64,000 bases of DNA. Source: JTS-AC122 sp050246015 (GTDB lineage: Bacteria; Planctomycetota; Phycisphaerae; Phycisphaerales; UBA1924). This document shows positions 25,581-33,103 of this stretch, piece by piece. The notes beneath the pieces are model-generated. The model did no database searches. It worked only from the letters and a program-made list of their open reading frames with translations, and had not been told where the DNA came from. Made by a program: the position numbers and the translations under genes. The stretch's first letter is position 1, and each line of letters opens with the position of its first letter. The stretch is from the NCBI GenBank assembly GCA_050246015.1, contig JBFWWU010000022.1, forward strand, positions 1 through 64,000, written 5' to 3'.

Positions 25581-26429
25581 TCACTTCCCTGCGGTGACAG
25601 CGGCAGCCGGCGCGGGTTCCGCATCGTCGAGAGGCGCGGCCTCGGATTCGGCGTAGGTGTGCCAAGCATCCAGGAGCCAGGGCGGCAACTGATCGTGCCG
25701 CTTCACTGCGACCCGGGCGTTTGCGTACGGCATCTGAGGCATTAGAACGGTGCGGACGAGCATGCTGCTCGGACCAACCTGGATCGGAGCGATCGCATCC
25801 GGCGCCTGCGTGATGTTTTCGCGGCTCTGGAGGTACAACGGCACCAGGTGGGACATGCGACCGAAATACCAGTATGGGAAGTGCAGCGACCGGTTGATTG
25901 ACCACTGAATTGCCCCGGCGACGGCGCACATTTGGGCGACTCGGGGGGTGTCGGCCAGGAACGGCACTCGGTCGGCATTCTCGCCGATGATGTGATCGTG
26001 CATCATCACGATCTCCAGGCCGGGGGAGATCGCGGGCGGCGCTGGAATCTCAGGAGCGGTCGGAAGGGTGGGCGCGCTCGGATCGCTGCCGACCCACTTC
26101 ATGACCCAAGGCTGAGTCGCGCCAGGCCGGCGGTTCTTCTCGAAGACCAGGTAGAGCGGCGTCCCGTAGCGAGTCTGAAGGTGCCCGGCCGTGACGACGA
26201 ACTGGTCGCCGTGGGCGACGAACAGGCCCTGCTGAATACTCCACGGCACGTGGACCGCCAAGTACTTCTCCAATACGTAGTTCCCGCGACCCCATTGCTC
26301 GCTTAGGGCCGCTTGGCCGAGCCGATCAAGGGTTCCGTCGGGCACGTACGCGAACTGGTGGAAGACCCTGACCAGCTCGTTCGTCTCAAGGTCACCCAGT
26401 TGTGCGAGCAGCTCTTCACGGGTCGTCAT
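25581..26429 (-). CDS. Unknown protein, weakly DUF3825-like N-terminal half
   Basis: A 282-residue protein. ATG 26429 was chosen because GGAGG lies five bases upstream. After an N-terminal helical stretch, NYVLEKYLAVHVPWSIQQG, then FVVTAGHLQTRYGTPLYLVF resembles the DUF3825 pattern (a long-helix/FNTGL-type module). A Pro-rich linker (SAPTLPTAPEIPAPPAISP) separates it from a second half with MMHDHIIGENADR. The C-terminus is Ala/Glu rich. The DUF3825 match is weak. It is the first gene behind its own sigma-54 promoter and is divergent from 26638-27102. Confidence 0.6.
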   Translation of the reverse strand: MTTREELLAQLGDLETNELVRVFHQFAYVPDGTLDRLGQAALSEQWGRGNYVLEKYLAVHVPWSIQQGLFVAHGDQFVVTAGHLQTRYGTPLYLVFEKNRRPGATQPWVMKWVGSDPSAPTLPTAPEIPAPPAISPGLEIVMMHDHIIGENADRVPFLADTPRVAQMCAVAGAIQWSINRSLHFPYWYFGRMSHLVPLYLQSRENITQAPDAIAPIQVGPSSMLVRTVLMPQMPYANARVAVKRHDQLPPWLLDAWHTYAESEAAPLDDAEPAPAAAVTAGK

Positions 26430-26451
26430 GTGTACCTCCGCTCCCTCCGAT

Positions 26452-26467
26452 GCAAGGCTGGTGCCAA
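26452..26467 (-). promoter_or_regulatory. Sigma-54 promoter of the 26429-25094 gene pair
   Basis: On the minus strand the sequence is TTGGCACCAGCCTTGC, an exact TGGCAC-N5-TTGC. The predicted start is about 26440, leaving an 11-base leader that just contains the GGAGG ribosome site of the ATG at 26429. Confidence 0.85.
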
Positions 26468-26605
26468 ACCCTACACGCCCTTGGTTGCAGGCAGTATGCG
26501 CTGCAGGGCACCGAGTGGGGCTCCGGTGATGACAAATGGGCCTGTACCGCCCACAAATGGCGCTGTAGCTTCGGACCCCATGATACCCTGAGGCAATAGT
26601 TCGGA

Positions 26606-26622
26606 TTGGCACGGGCCTTGCA
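26606..26622 (+). promoter_or_regulatory. Sigma-54 promoter of the 26638-28438 gene pair
   Basis: TTGGCACGGGCCTTGCA matches the full consensus (GG 26608-26609, GC 26620-26621). The predicted start is about 26633, only five bases before the GTG of the following gene. It faces away from the minus-strand promoter at 26452-26467, with about 140 bases between them. Confidence 0.85.
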
Positions 26623-26637
26623 CCCCGCGGTCAAGGC

Positions 26638-27102
26638 GTGGCCGCGATCCGAACTTCGAGATTCAGGACTTCAGCTTTGGCGTCAACTCCAACGAGCCAA
26701 CCGAGACCTGCATGGGATGAACAGAATGCCGAGCGGCATCGACAGAAGCACCGTAAGTGCTTCGAGCGCCTGCTGGGCGTAGCGGGCCGCGAGGTCACCA
26801 TTACCGAGTTCAAAGACCGGTCGCAGGGGGCCATCGATGGGTCTTGGGCCGAGTTCGAGGCCGACAAGCTGGAGAACGGCAAGGCCGTGTACTTCGTGGA
26901 TGATCAGCTCGTCCAGGCCGTGATCACCCTCGACCGCCGCGTGTTCAGAACATGCTTCCACCAGCACTTCGACCGTCCGCGAGATTGCGAGGCGCTCATC
27001 AACGGAACACCCGGCGATCGCCGTGCCCTGCTGCTTCGTCACCTGATGTATGGCGAAAAGGGCCGGGTGTACACCGGCGTGAAGAGGATCCGCGGTGTCT
27101 GA
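26638..27102 (+). CDS. Unknown protein, first of a coupled pair
   Basis: A 154-residue frame; the confident part starts near 26715 (NAERHRQKHRKCFERLLG). GTG 26638 is the only upstream start besides TTG 26677, and neither has a ribosome site. The first 25 residues are suspicious: another frame there reads like protein (DPNFEIQDFSFGVNS), so a short upstream peptide or a frameshift is possible. The body, with EVTITEFKD, GKAVYFVDDQLVQAVITLDRR and a final GRVYTGVKRIRG, looks like a small alpha/beta domain. It overlaps the next gene by eight bases. I do not recognise it. Confidence 0.55.
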   Translation: MAAIRTSRFRTSALASTPTSQPRPAWDEQNAERHRQKHRKCFERLLGVAGREVTITEFKDRSQGAIDGSWAEFEADKLENGKAVYFVDDQLVQAVITLDRRVFRTCFHQHFDRPRDCEALINGTPGDRRALLLRHLMYGEKGRVYTGVKRIRGV

Positions 27103-28438
27103 AGCACTCAAACGACTACGAGGACAGGCCAAGACGCTCCGAGGAATGCTCGGGGAGCTACCGCCTCCGTTCACCAAACGGTTCGAACGGCAACGGTGGC
27201 GCACGCCCATATCGGCACCTGCTACCGTCGGAGACGGCGCGACCATGTCGGCGTGGGCGCTCACCGAGCACTTCCTGCTGACGTGGATTGAGTGGTTTCA
27301 AGTCTCGCGGCTCTATTCGCAGTACTTCGGTTACGGGCGTGGTGCGGAGGTCGCCGCGATCATGATGCCCGGGCTCGGTGTGCCACTGTTTCCCGGTTTG
27401 CCAGGTACCTGGGCGTCGCTTCACCGCCAATGCCAGCACATCAAGGACGACATCGCGGACGATGGCTACCTACCCGACATCCTGGCCTCGGCATGGGGCG
27501 TGGATGATCCGACGGTGCCGCGTGGAACAGAGGATGCCGAACACTGGTTCTTTGCACTCGCGGAGTCGCACGAGCGACGGCGCCTCCTCGGCGTCTACGC
27601 GATCTTCGCCCATCCCGCATGGCGTGATCTCTATCACATGGTTGCCGAGCAGGATCGGCTGCTGGCCGCACGGTTCAACGAAGCGGAGGGGCAGACGCGC
27701 TTAGCTGTGCTCACTCACCTGCGCTTCTATCGACATGCGACGCTGGACGCTTCGTGGCTCTCGCCCGAAGGCGTGGACAGCCGACCATCACGGGCGGACG
27801 CCGGCGAGAGTGCATTGCAGCGACTGACCTACGAACCGCCTCCGGATCGCGAGTGGGCGTCCCAGAGCCTCGACGGGCTGAATCTCGACCGGGCAGTTCG
27901 TACTGAGGTGCAGCAGATGCTGGCCCGCATCCAGCGCTCTGTCTGGGAGTTTGGTTTCTCGTGCTTGTCCGAAGACCTTCACTCGCCTGACTTTCGGCCT
28001 GCTACCCGCAGTCCTGTTGGAACACCGGCCGTCGTCGTCAATCCGCAACCCCCATCCCTGCGCGGCTCGGCCCGGCGAGAGCGCTCTCGCCGCGAACTGG
28101 ACGAGATCGTTCACTTCGCTCCCAAGGTGGAGCGATGGATCGGGGAGCGGGAGCAATCGGCCATCGAACCGGGGCGGGTAGCACTGGCCGTCGCGCGACC
28201 CGGTGGGCGAGGGTGGAAGGGCCTGGCGCCTGCGCTGAGCCGGTTGACAGGGTACCTGGGTCAGGCGCAGCGGCTCCCGGATGTCGCGGTCGTGCTGACG
28301 GATGCGTGGGATTCCGCGGCGTTTGCCCGGCATCACCGCCGTGAACTGCGTCCTTATGCCACGCGGGGGGTCCGGTTCCTTTTCCTGCTCGCTGGCGTGC
28401 CGGATCGCACCATGTCCCGGATCAGCGTCGCGCTGTGA
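27095..28438 (+). CDS. Unknown 447-residue protein, coupled to 26638-27102
   Basis: Starts at GTG 27095 inside the end of the previous gene. A helical, aromatic-rich N-terminal half (WALTEHFLLTWIEWFQVSRLY, with GLGVPLFPGLPGTWASLH) is followed by a long acidic linker, an Arg-rich segment (SLRGSARRERSRREL) and a C-terminal domain with VALAVARPGGRGWKGL, VAVVLTDAWDSAAFARHH and VRFLFLLAGVPD, which looks like a Rossmann- or Toprim-like strand order. No catalytic motif can be pinned down. It sits in a sigma-54-controlled unit within a defence island, so a new effector pair is plausible. Confidence 0.65.
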   Translation: MSEALKRLRGQAKTLRGMLGELPPPFTKRFERQRWRTPISAPATVGDGATMSAWALTEHFLLTWIEWFQVSRLYSQYFGYGRGAEVAAIMMPGLGVPLFPGLPGTWASLHRQCQHIKDDIADDGYLPDILASAWGVDDPTVPRGTEDAEHWFFALAESHERRRLLGVYAIFAHPAWRDLYHMVAEQDRLLAARFNEAEGQTRLAVLTHLRFYRHATLDASWLSPEGVDSRPSRADAGESALQRLTYEPPPDREWASQSLDGLNLDRAVRTEVQQMLARIQRSVWEFGFSCLSEDLHSPDFRPATRSPVGTPAVVVNPQPPSLRGSARRERSRRELDEIVHFAPKVERWIGEREQSAIEPGRVALAVARPGGRGWKGLAPALSRLTGYLGQAQRLPDVAVVLTDAWDSAAFARHHRRELRPYATRGVRFLFLLAGVPDRTMSRISVAL

Positions 28439-28539
28439 GCCTGAGGCAACCGTCTTCGGCAGGACAAGCCGGCGTGTGCGCGTCACAAACGCCCTTGTGC
28501 CGGTCGGGCCGGAATCGAAGTCGAATGCGACCGTGGCGC

Positions 28540-28556
28540 CTGGCACGCCGGTTGCC
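28540..28556 (+). promoter_or_regulatory. Sigma-54 promoter of the DUF2130/ATPase module
   Basis: CTGGCACGCCGGTTGCC is an exact TGGCAC-N5-TTGC with GG 28542-28543 and GC 28554-28555. The predicted start is about 28567, 22 bases before the chosen ATG of the DUF2130 gene. Confidence 0.85.
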
Positions 28557-28588
28557 ATGTGGGTCTTAGCCATCCAATGGAGCCCCGC

Positions 28589-29869
28589 ATGAACCCGAAC
28601 ACGATCGCCTGCCCCCAGTGCCACACCAAGATCGAGATCACGAAGGCGATGACCGCCCAGATTGCGGACCGCGTCCGTCGAGAAGTGGAGGCGGAGGTCG
28701 AGGCTCGCAAGGAAGTCGTCGAGCAGGAAGCCCAGAAGGTCATCGCTGATCGGGCCGCCCTTGCGAAGGCCGAAGCCGAGCTGGACCAGCGAGTGAAGGA
28801 TGAAGTCGAAGCGGGGATCACCGAGCGCCGCGCTGCGATTGTCGCGCAGGCGCGCAAACAGGCCCAGAGTGATGCGGCGATCGAGCTCGCCGAGAAAGCC
28901 GAACGAGTGACCGAACTCGAGGGGAAACTCAAGGACTCCAAGCAGGTCGAACTCAAGCTCCGCAAGCGCGAGCGAGAGCTGGAGGAGAAGTCCGACTCGC
29001 TTGAGTTGGATGTCGCCCGACGTGTGAAGGAGGAGACCGACCGAGTTCGCGCCGCCGCGAAGAAGCAGGCTGACGAAGAGCACCTCCTCAAGCACAAGGA
29101 AACGCAGGAGCAGAACGCGGCGCTGCTTGCCAAAGTCCAGGACCTGACGCGGAAGTTGGAGCAGGGTTCGCAGCAGGCCCAGGGCGAAGCGCTGGAACTG
29201 GTCCTTGAGGACGTACTCGGTAGTGCCTTCCCGCTCGATGAGATCGAGGAGATCGCCAAGGGCGTGAATGGTGGTGACTGGCTACAGCATGTGACCGAGC
29301 CGAACGGCCTGGAATGCGGTCGCATCCTGTGGGAGACGAAGAACGCCAAGAAATGGAGCTCGGCGTGGCTGCCCAAGCTCCGGGGAGACCAGCGTGGCGC
29401 AAAGGCTGAGATCGCGGTGTTGGTCACCGAGGCGATGCCTCCGGACACGCAGCACCTCGCCGAGATCGACGGCGTGTGGGTCTGCACGCGGGCATGCGCG
29501 GCGACGCTCGGCGCCGCGCTGCGCGCCGGCCTGGTCGAGCTTGCCAAGGCTCGGCAGGCCGCGGAGGGCAAGCATGACAAGATCGAGCGGGTGTATGACT
29601 ACCTGTCCGGGACAGAGTTCCGCCAGCGGATCGCAGGGACTGTCGAACCCCTCGTCCAGATGCAGGCTGGCTTGAACAGTGAACGCCGCGCCATGGCGCG
29701 GATCTGGGCCGCTCGCGAGAAGCAGATCGAAGCCGCAATTCTCGGCCTTCAAGGTATGTACGGCGATCTGCAGGGAATCGTCGGGTCCACTACCCTACCC
29801 ACCTTGGATCAGATGGATCTGCCACAGCTGGAATCCGCCACCCCCGACAACGGCCACGTGTCGGGATGA
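28589..29869 (+). CDS. DUF2130 (RmuC-like coiled-coil) protein
   Basis: A 426-residue protein starting with a short zinc-knuckle-like CPQCHTKIEITKAM. A long charged coiled coil follows (about 25-215), then a globular domain with ALELVLEDVLGSAFPLDEIEE, CGRILWETKNAKKWSSAWLPK and EIAVLVTEAMP, the DUF2130 core. The GRILWETK and VLVTE segments resemble the PD-(D/E)xK-like fold suggested for RmuC relatives. ATG 28589 was chosen for GGAG six bases upstream; ATG 28577 is an alternative. DUF2130 proteins occur often in defence and mobile regions, and their activity is not settled. It is first in an operon with the ATPase that starts 31 bases downstream. Confidence 0.8.
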   Translation: MNPNTIACPQCHTKIEITKAMTAQIADRVRREVEAEVEARKEVVEQEAQKVIADRAALAKAEAELDQRVKDEVEAGITERRAAIVAQARKQAQSDAAIELAEKAERVTELEGKLKDSKQVELKLRKRERELEEKSDSLELDVARRVKEETDRVRAAAKKQADEEHLLKHKETQEQNAALLAKVQDLTRKLEQGSQQAQGEALELVLEDVLGSAFPLDEIEEIAKGVNGGDWLQHVTEPNGLECGRILWETKNAKKWSSAWLPKLRGDQRGAKAEIAVLVTEAMPPDTQHLAEIDGVWVCTRACAATLGAALRAGLVELAKARQAAEGKHDKIERVYDYLSGTEFRQRIAGTVEPLVQMQAGLNSERRAMARIWAAREKQIEAAILGLQGMYGDLQGIVGSTTLPTLDQMDLPQLESATPDNGHVSG

Positions 29870-29900
29870 GGCCAGAAGGGCATGCCGGAGGACTGCGACC

Positions 29901-31595
29901 GTGATCACCGCCCTCGAAATTGAGAACTTCAAGGCTTTCGGTGAGCGCCAGCGCATCGAGTTCCGGCCCATTACCCTGCTGTTTGGTCCCAACAGCGGTG
30001 GCAAGAGCAGTGTGACCCACGCATTGCACTACCTCCGAGAGGTGCTCCTCCATCGGAATCTCGATGCCCACCGGACGCGATCCGGGGGCGAAACGCTGGA
30101 CCTTGGGGGCATCCGGAACTTCGTGCATGGCCGCACACTCGGCGTTCCCATCCGCCTGAAGGCCGAGTTCACGCTGAGCGGGGCAGAGTTGCCGGCGTAC
30201 CCGTGGTACGGTGCCGAGGTCGAGGTTGATGTTCATGAGGACGTGACAGAGAGCGTGCGCGGGCAGATCACATCGGCAAGCGTCGAATTGGAGATCGATT
30301 CTGACGACCACCCCACGGCTCGGTCCTGCACCGTAGGGCTGAACGGCGAACACTTTGCTGAGTTCTGGATGCCCCGCGAGCGGCCGCACGCGGAAGTAAG
30401 GCGAATCAACTGGCTTCATCCATGCGTGCTGCTCGACACCGCCGATCGGGAGATGGCAGCACTGCATCGCCAGATCTCGCTCATGCAAGCCAAGCTGGAA
30501 GAGGTTTACCGCGCCAAAGGGAAAGACGAAGAGCTGGAGCGACTGCTGAAGGAGAAGCAGGAGGCCGCGCGCGAGTTCCCCGGCGCAATCGCAGCCATGT
30601 ACGAGCAGGCAGGCGGAACGCCGGCAAAGGACACGACGATCGTGGTCCCGCAGCCGGTCGGTCCACTGCCCAACTTTGAGAGCCGTATCGCGATCCCGTC
30701 CACCTCCGGTGTTGGCGCATCGGATACCGCCAAGTTCGAGGCTCTCCTCTCCATGTTGTTGTTCGGACCTGCGGTGGTGCTCAGTGATCGACTGCGACAT
30801 CTTCGCTATGTCGGCCCCTTGCGCGCAATGCCGCCGCGTCAGTTCGAGCCGCGCGACAGATCCGGGCGTAGTCGATGGTCGAGCGGGCTGCAAGCATGGG
30901 ACTTGTTGGCCCACGGACAAGACATCACGCCAGCGCGCCCTGCCGGCGAAGGAACACTCCTGGAGGAGGTCAGCAAGTGGCTGGAATCGGAGGATCGACT
31001 GGACACCGGGTATCGGCTTGAGCGAGAGGTGTTCAAGCAGGTGCCTTCAAACGTTGCCGCGATGGTGTCCGACCCCGAGTACATCGACCGCCTTGAAGTG
31101 CTGGCGGAGTCCATCAAGGCGCTACCAGACCAGACTCGAATCGTGTTGAGGGATGTCGGTCGCAATTTGCGGCTCCAGCCACAGGACGTAGGCGTTGGTC
31201 TCTCGCAGATCGTCCCGGTGATTGTGGCGCTGCTCGATCCAGGTGCTCCGCTGGTCGCACTTGAGCAACCCGAACTTCACCTGCACCCGCGGCAGCAGGC
31301 TGCATTGGGGGATGCGTTGATCCGGGGCATGAATGCCAGCCCAAACAGGACGGTGATCGTCGAAACCCACAGCGAGCACCTGATTCTGCGTTTGTTGCGT
31401 CGCATTCGCGAGGCCACTCGCGGCCAGGCTGCGTCTGGTCAGTCCCTCACTCCAGGCCACCTTCGTGTGCAATACGTTCGACGCGATGGGGCCGTATCTC
31501 GGGCGCAAACGATCGAGGTGGACGTGAACGGAGACCTGGTCGATCCGTGGCCCGATGACTTCTTTGAGCAGGATTTCAAGGAGAGATTCTCCTGA
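29901..31595 (+). CDS. AAA (ABC-type) ATPase with DUF3696-like C-terminus
   Basis: A 564-residue protein. GTG 29901 was chosen because GGAGG lies nine bases upstream and the family N-terminus begins there (ITALEIENFKAFG). Walker A GPNSGGKSS at 29-37; a coiled insert around 190-225 (QISLMQAKLEEVYRAKG); a conserved VGLSQIVPVIVALL signature region; Walker B-like LEQPELHLHP near 456 and ETHSEHLILRLLRRI near 488. The ending VDPWPDDFFEQDF fits DUF3696, found in many OLD-like defence ATPases. It overlaps the next gene by one base. Such ATPases normally pair with an effector, which makes 31595-32563 the likely partner. Confidence 0.85.
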   Translation: MITALEIENFKAFGERQRIEFRPITLLFGPNSGGKSSVTHALHYLREVLLHRNLDAHRTRSGGETLDLGGIRNFVHGRTLGVPIRLKAEFTLSGAELPAYPWYGAEVEVDVHEDVTESVRGQITSASVELEIDSDDHPTARSCTVGLNGEHFAEFWMPRERPHAEVRRINWLHPCVLLDTADREMAALHRQISLMQAKLEEVYRAKGKDEELERLLKEKQEAAREFPGAIAAMYEQAGGTPAKDTTIVVPQPVGPLPNFESRIAIPSTSGVGASDTAKFEALLSMLLFGPAVVLSDRLRHLRYVGPLRAMPPRQFEPRDRSGRSRWSSGLQAWDLLAHGQDITPARPAGEGTLLEEVSKWLESEDRLDTGYRLEREVFKQVPSNVAAMVSDPEYIDRLEVLAESIKALPDQTRIVLRDVGRNLRLQPQDVGVGLSQIVPVIVALLDPGAPLVALEQPELHLHPRQQAALGDALIRGMNASPNRTVIVETHSEHLILRLLRRIREATRGQAASGQSLTPGHLRVQYVRRDGAVSRAQTIEVDVNGDLVDPWPDDFFEQDFKERFS

Positions 31596-32563
31596 TGCTC
31601 AGGGAGTTCGCGTTTACGCCCCAGGTGTTCGATCCGACTGCCGCACCGAACGATCCGCGGTGGCGCGAGTACATTCATGCGCTTGTCATGGCGATCTTTC
31701 GAGTCCCCGCCGTCCCGCCGATCGTGATCTCAGGGCTGTACTGGGACGGCAGCGATTGCGCCTGGGAAAGCACCACCCGGAGCCTGATCGAATCGATTTC
31801 GGATGGCGAGCGGCGGCGCGATGCACAGGCTCTATTCACGCAGATCACGAAGCACCTCGTGAAGCGGCCGCCAGGACCAGACTGGCCCGGAGACGAAGAA
31901 CCGGGCTGGGGCCAGGAAGCGGCGCACAGTCACCGTTCTGAGCCTCTCGATCGGGTGATTGCACAGCAAATTGGCAGTGTGCCAGAGGACACGCCGCGAG
32001 CCGCTTTGTCATCTGTGATTGCGTCCGATTTCTGGAACCTGCTGCACACGGACCGACCTCCCGCTGCAAATGCCACTGAGGCAGTCCATCCGTTGCGTTT
32101 GGTGCTCAGGCACTCGGATCTGCTCGTGATCTCGATGCCATACGAGACCTGTGAGCAGTTCACGCTTGAGTGCGTTCGCCGTGCTTGTCAGCGCCCTACC
32201 GGAGCAGCGCCGCCGATAGTCCACATCCACAGGAAGGCTCCCGCCAACCCACAGGCGAAGACATCCTGGGTGCGTTCGCAGCTGGCAGCGGCGATTGGCG
32301 GCACCGAGCTGTATTACCACTTCTGGCCAGAGCCGTATCGCGAGCGGCTGGTTCTCGGCTGTCGCCTTGCAGAGCTCGGCGGCGGAAAGGTGCGCCCGGC
32401 AGTGAGATGGGGCGTCCACATCAATCACGTATGGGGGGAGGGCGATCCGGCGAAGGAGGCACCGAGTCACTTCTCACTGCTGCCTCCGAAGAGCGCGGCA
32501 GACCATCTCAATCGCATCCAGGATCAGGCCGCCTCCCTCGGTATCACGCCCGTTCGGATCTGA
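31595..32563 (+). CDS. Unknown effector-like partner of the DUF3696 ATPase
   Basis: A 322-residue protein whose ATG overlaps the ATPase stop codon (TGATG), with AGGAGA upstream. N-terminal MLREFAFTPQVFD, then an acidic middle, then a C-terminal domain with YHFWPEPYRERLVLGCRLAEL and VRWGVHINHVWGEGD. The invariant-looking H/F-x-E-x-Y-R-E-R pattern could correspond to a phospholipase-D- or HDR-like nuclease core, but that is weak. The tail (PSHFSLLPPKSAADHLNRI) looks conserved. An ATPase plus an uncharacterised nuclease-like partner is a common anti-phage arrangement. Confidence 0.7.
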   Translation: MLREFAFTPQVFDPTAAPNDPRWREYIHALVMAIFRVPAVPPIVISGLYWDGSDCAWESTTRSLIESISDGERRRDAQALFTQITKHLVKRPPGPDWPGDEEPGWGQEAAHSHRSEPLDRVIAQQIGSVPEDTPRAALSSVIASDFWNLLHTDRPPAANATEAVHPLRLVLRHSDLLVISMPYETCEQFTLECVRRACQRPTGAAPPIVHIHRKAPANPQAKTSWVRSQLAAAIGGTELYYHFWPEPYRERLVLGCRLAELGGGKVRPAVRWGVHINHVWGEGDPAKEAPSHFSLLPPKSAADHLNRIQDQAASLGITPVRI

Positions 32564-32608
32564 CGACCTTGCGCGGCCGCCTGGAGCTCGTGCGAATCTG
32601 CCAGTTGA

Positions 32609-33103
32609 TTATTGCGGCGGAAGCGGAGTTGGCCCGTCCATGAAGTAGCGGAGCGCACTCTCGACCAGCGCACCGGCCTCGGCATCCGATTCGCCGGTCG
32701 CCGAGCATAGATGACGGAGCGCTGGAACCCATCTGCGGTCCATCAAGTCTGCCAGTCGCTGGCGATGGATCTCGGTTCTCGCTTCCTCGGTCAGGAATGG
32801 AGGCAACATGCAGAGAGCCAGGCATTGCAGCCCCGTGAATTTGCGAGCCATGAAGTAGAGCCAGTACGGAAATGCGGCATCCAGCTCGCTGACGTAGTTG
32901 CGGACGGCGGGAATCTCGAACAACTCCTCGGGTGAGTCGTCATAGCCAAAGAACGCGACGTTGACGCGAGTTTGAAAGGCCTGAATTCTGCCCGGTGACT
33001 GGAGCAGTCCCTTCAGCGTGGCAATTGGTCCAGAGGTGTCCCCGCTCTCAACTTCGTTGCGGCTGATCACCACGGTCAGAAAGTCAAAGTCGGATGGGCT
33101 CAT
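32609..33103 (-). CDS. Unknown 164-residue protein convergent with the ATPase module
   Basis: ATG 33103 was chosen because the upstream frame is an Arg-rich shadow. The protein has VVISRNEVESGDTSGPIATLKGL at the start, then NVAFFGYDDSPEELFEIPAVR and LDAAFPYWLYFMARKFTGLQ, and a helical C-terminus. I have a general recollection of the FFGYDDxPxELFEIPxVRxYV motif in short bacterial proteins without an assigned role. The orientation opposes the ATPase module, so it may be an independent gene. No sigma-54 promoter was seen upstream. Confidence 0.65.
   Translation of the reverse strand: MSPSDFDFLTVVISRNEVESGDTSGPIATLKGLLQSPGRIQAFQTRVNVAFFGYDDSPEELFEIPAVRNYVSELDAAFPYWLYFMARKFTGLQCLALCMLPPFLTEEARTEIHRQRLADLMDRRWVPALRHLCSATGESDAEAGALVESALRYFMDGPTPLPPQ

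Noticed and set aside
29088..29752. Minus-strand open frames antisense to the DUF2130 gene
   Set aside because: Mirror-frame artefacts of a strongly coding plus-strand gene, with no motif or ribosome site.
31970..31995. GCAA followed by GTGCCA near 31968-31986 as a minus-strand sigma-54 promoter
   Set aside because: The spacer between the two halves is nine bases instead of five, and it lies inside a gene without a following minus-strand start.
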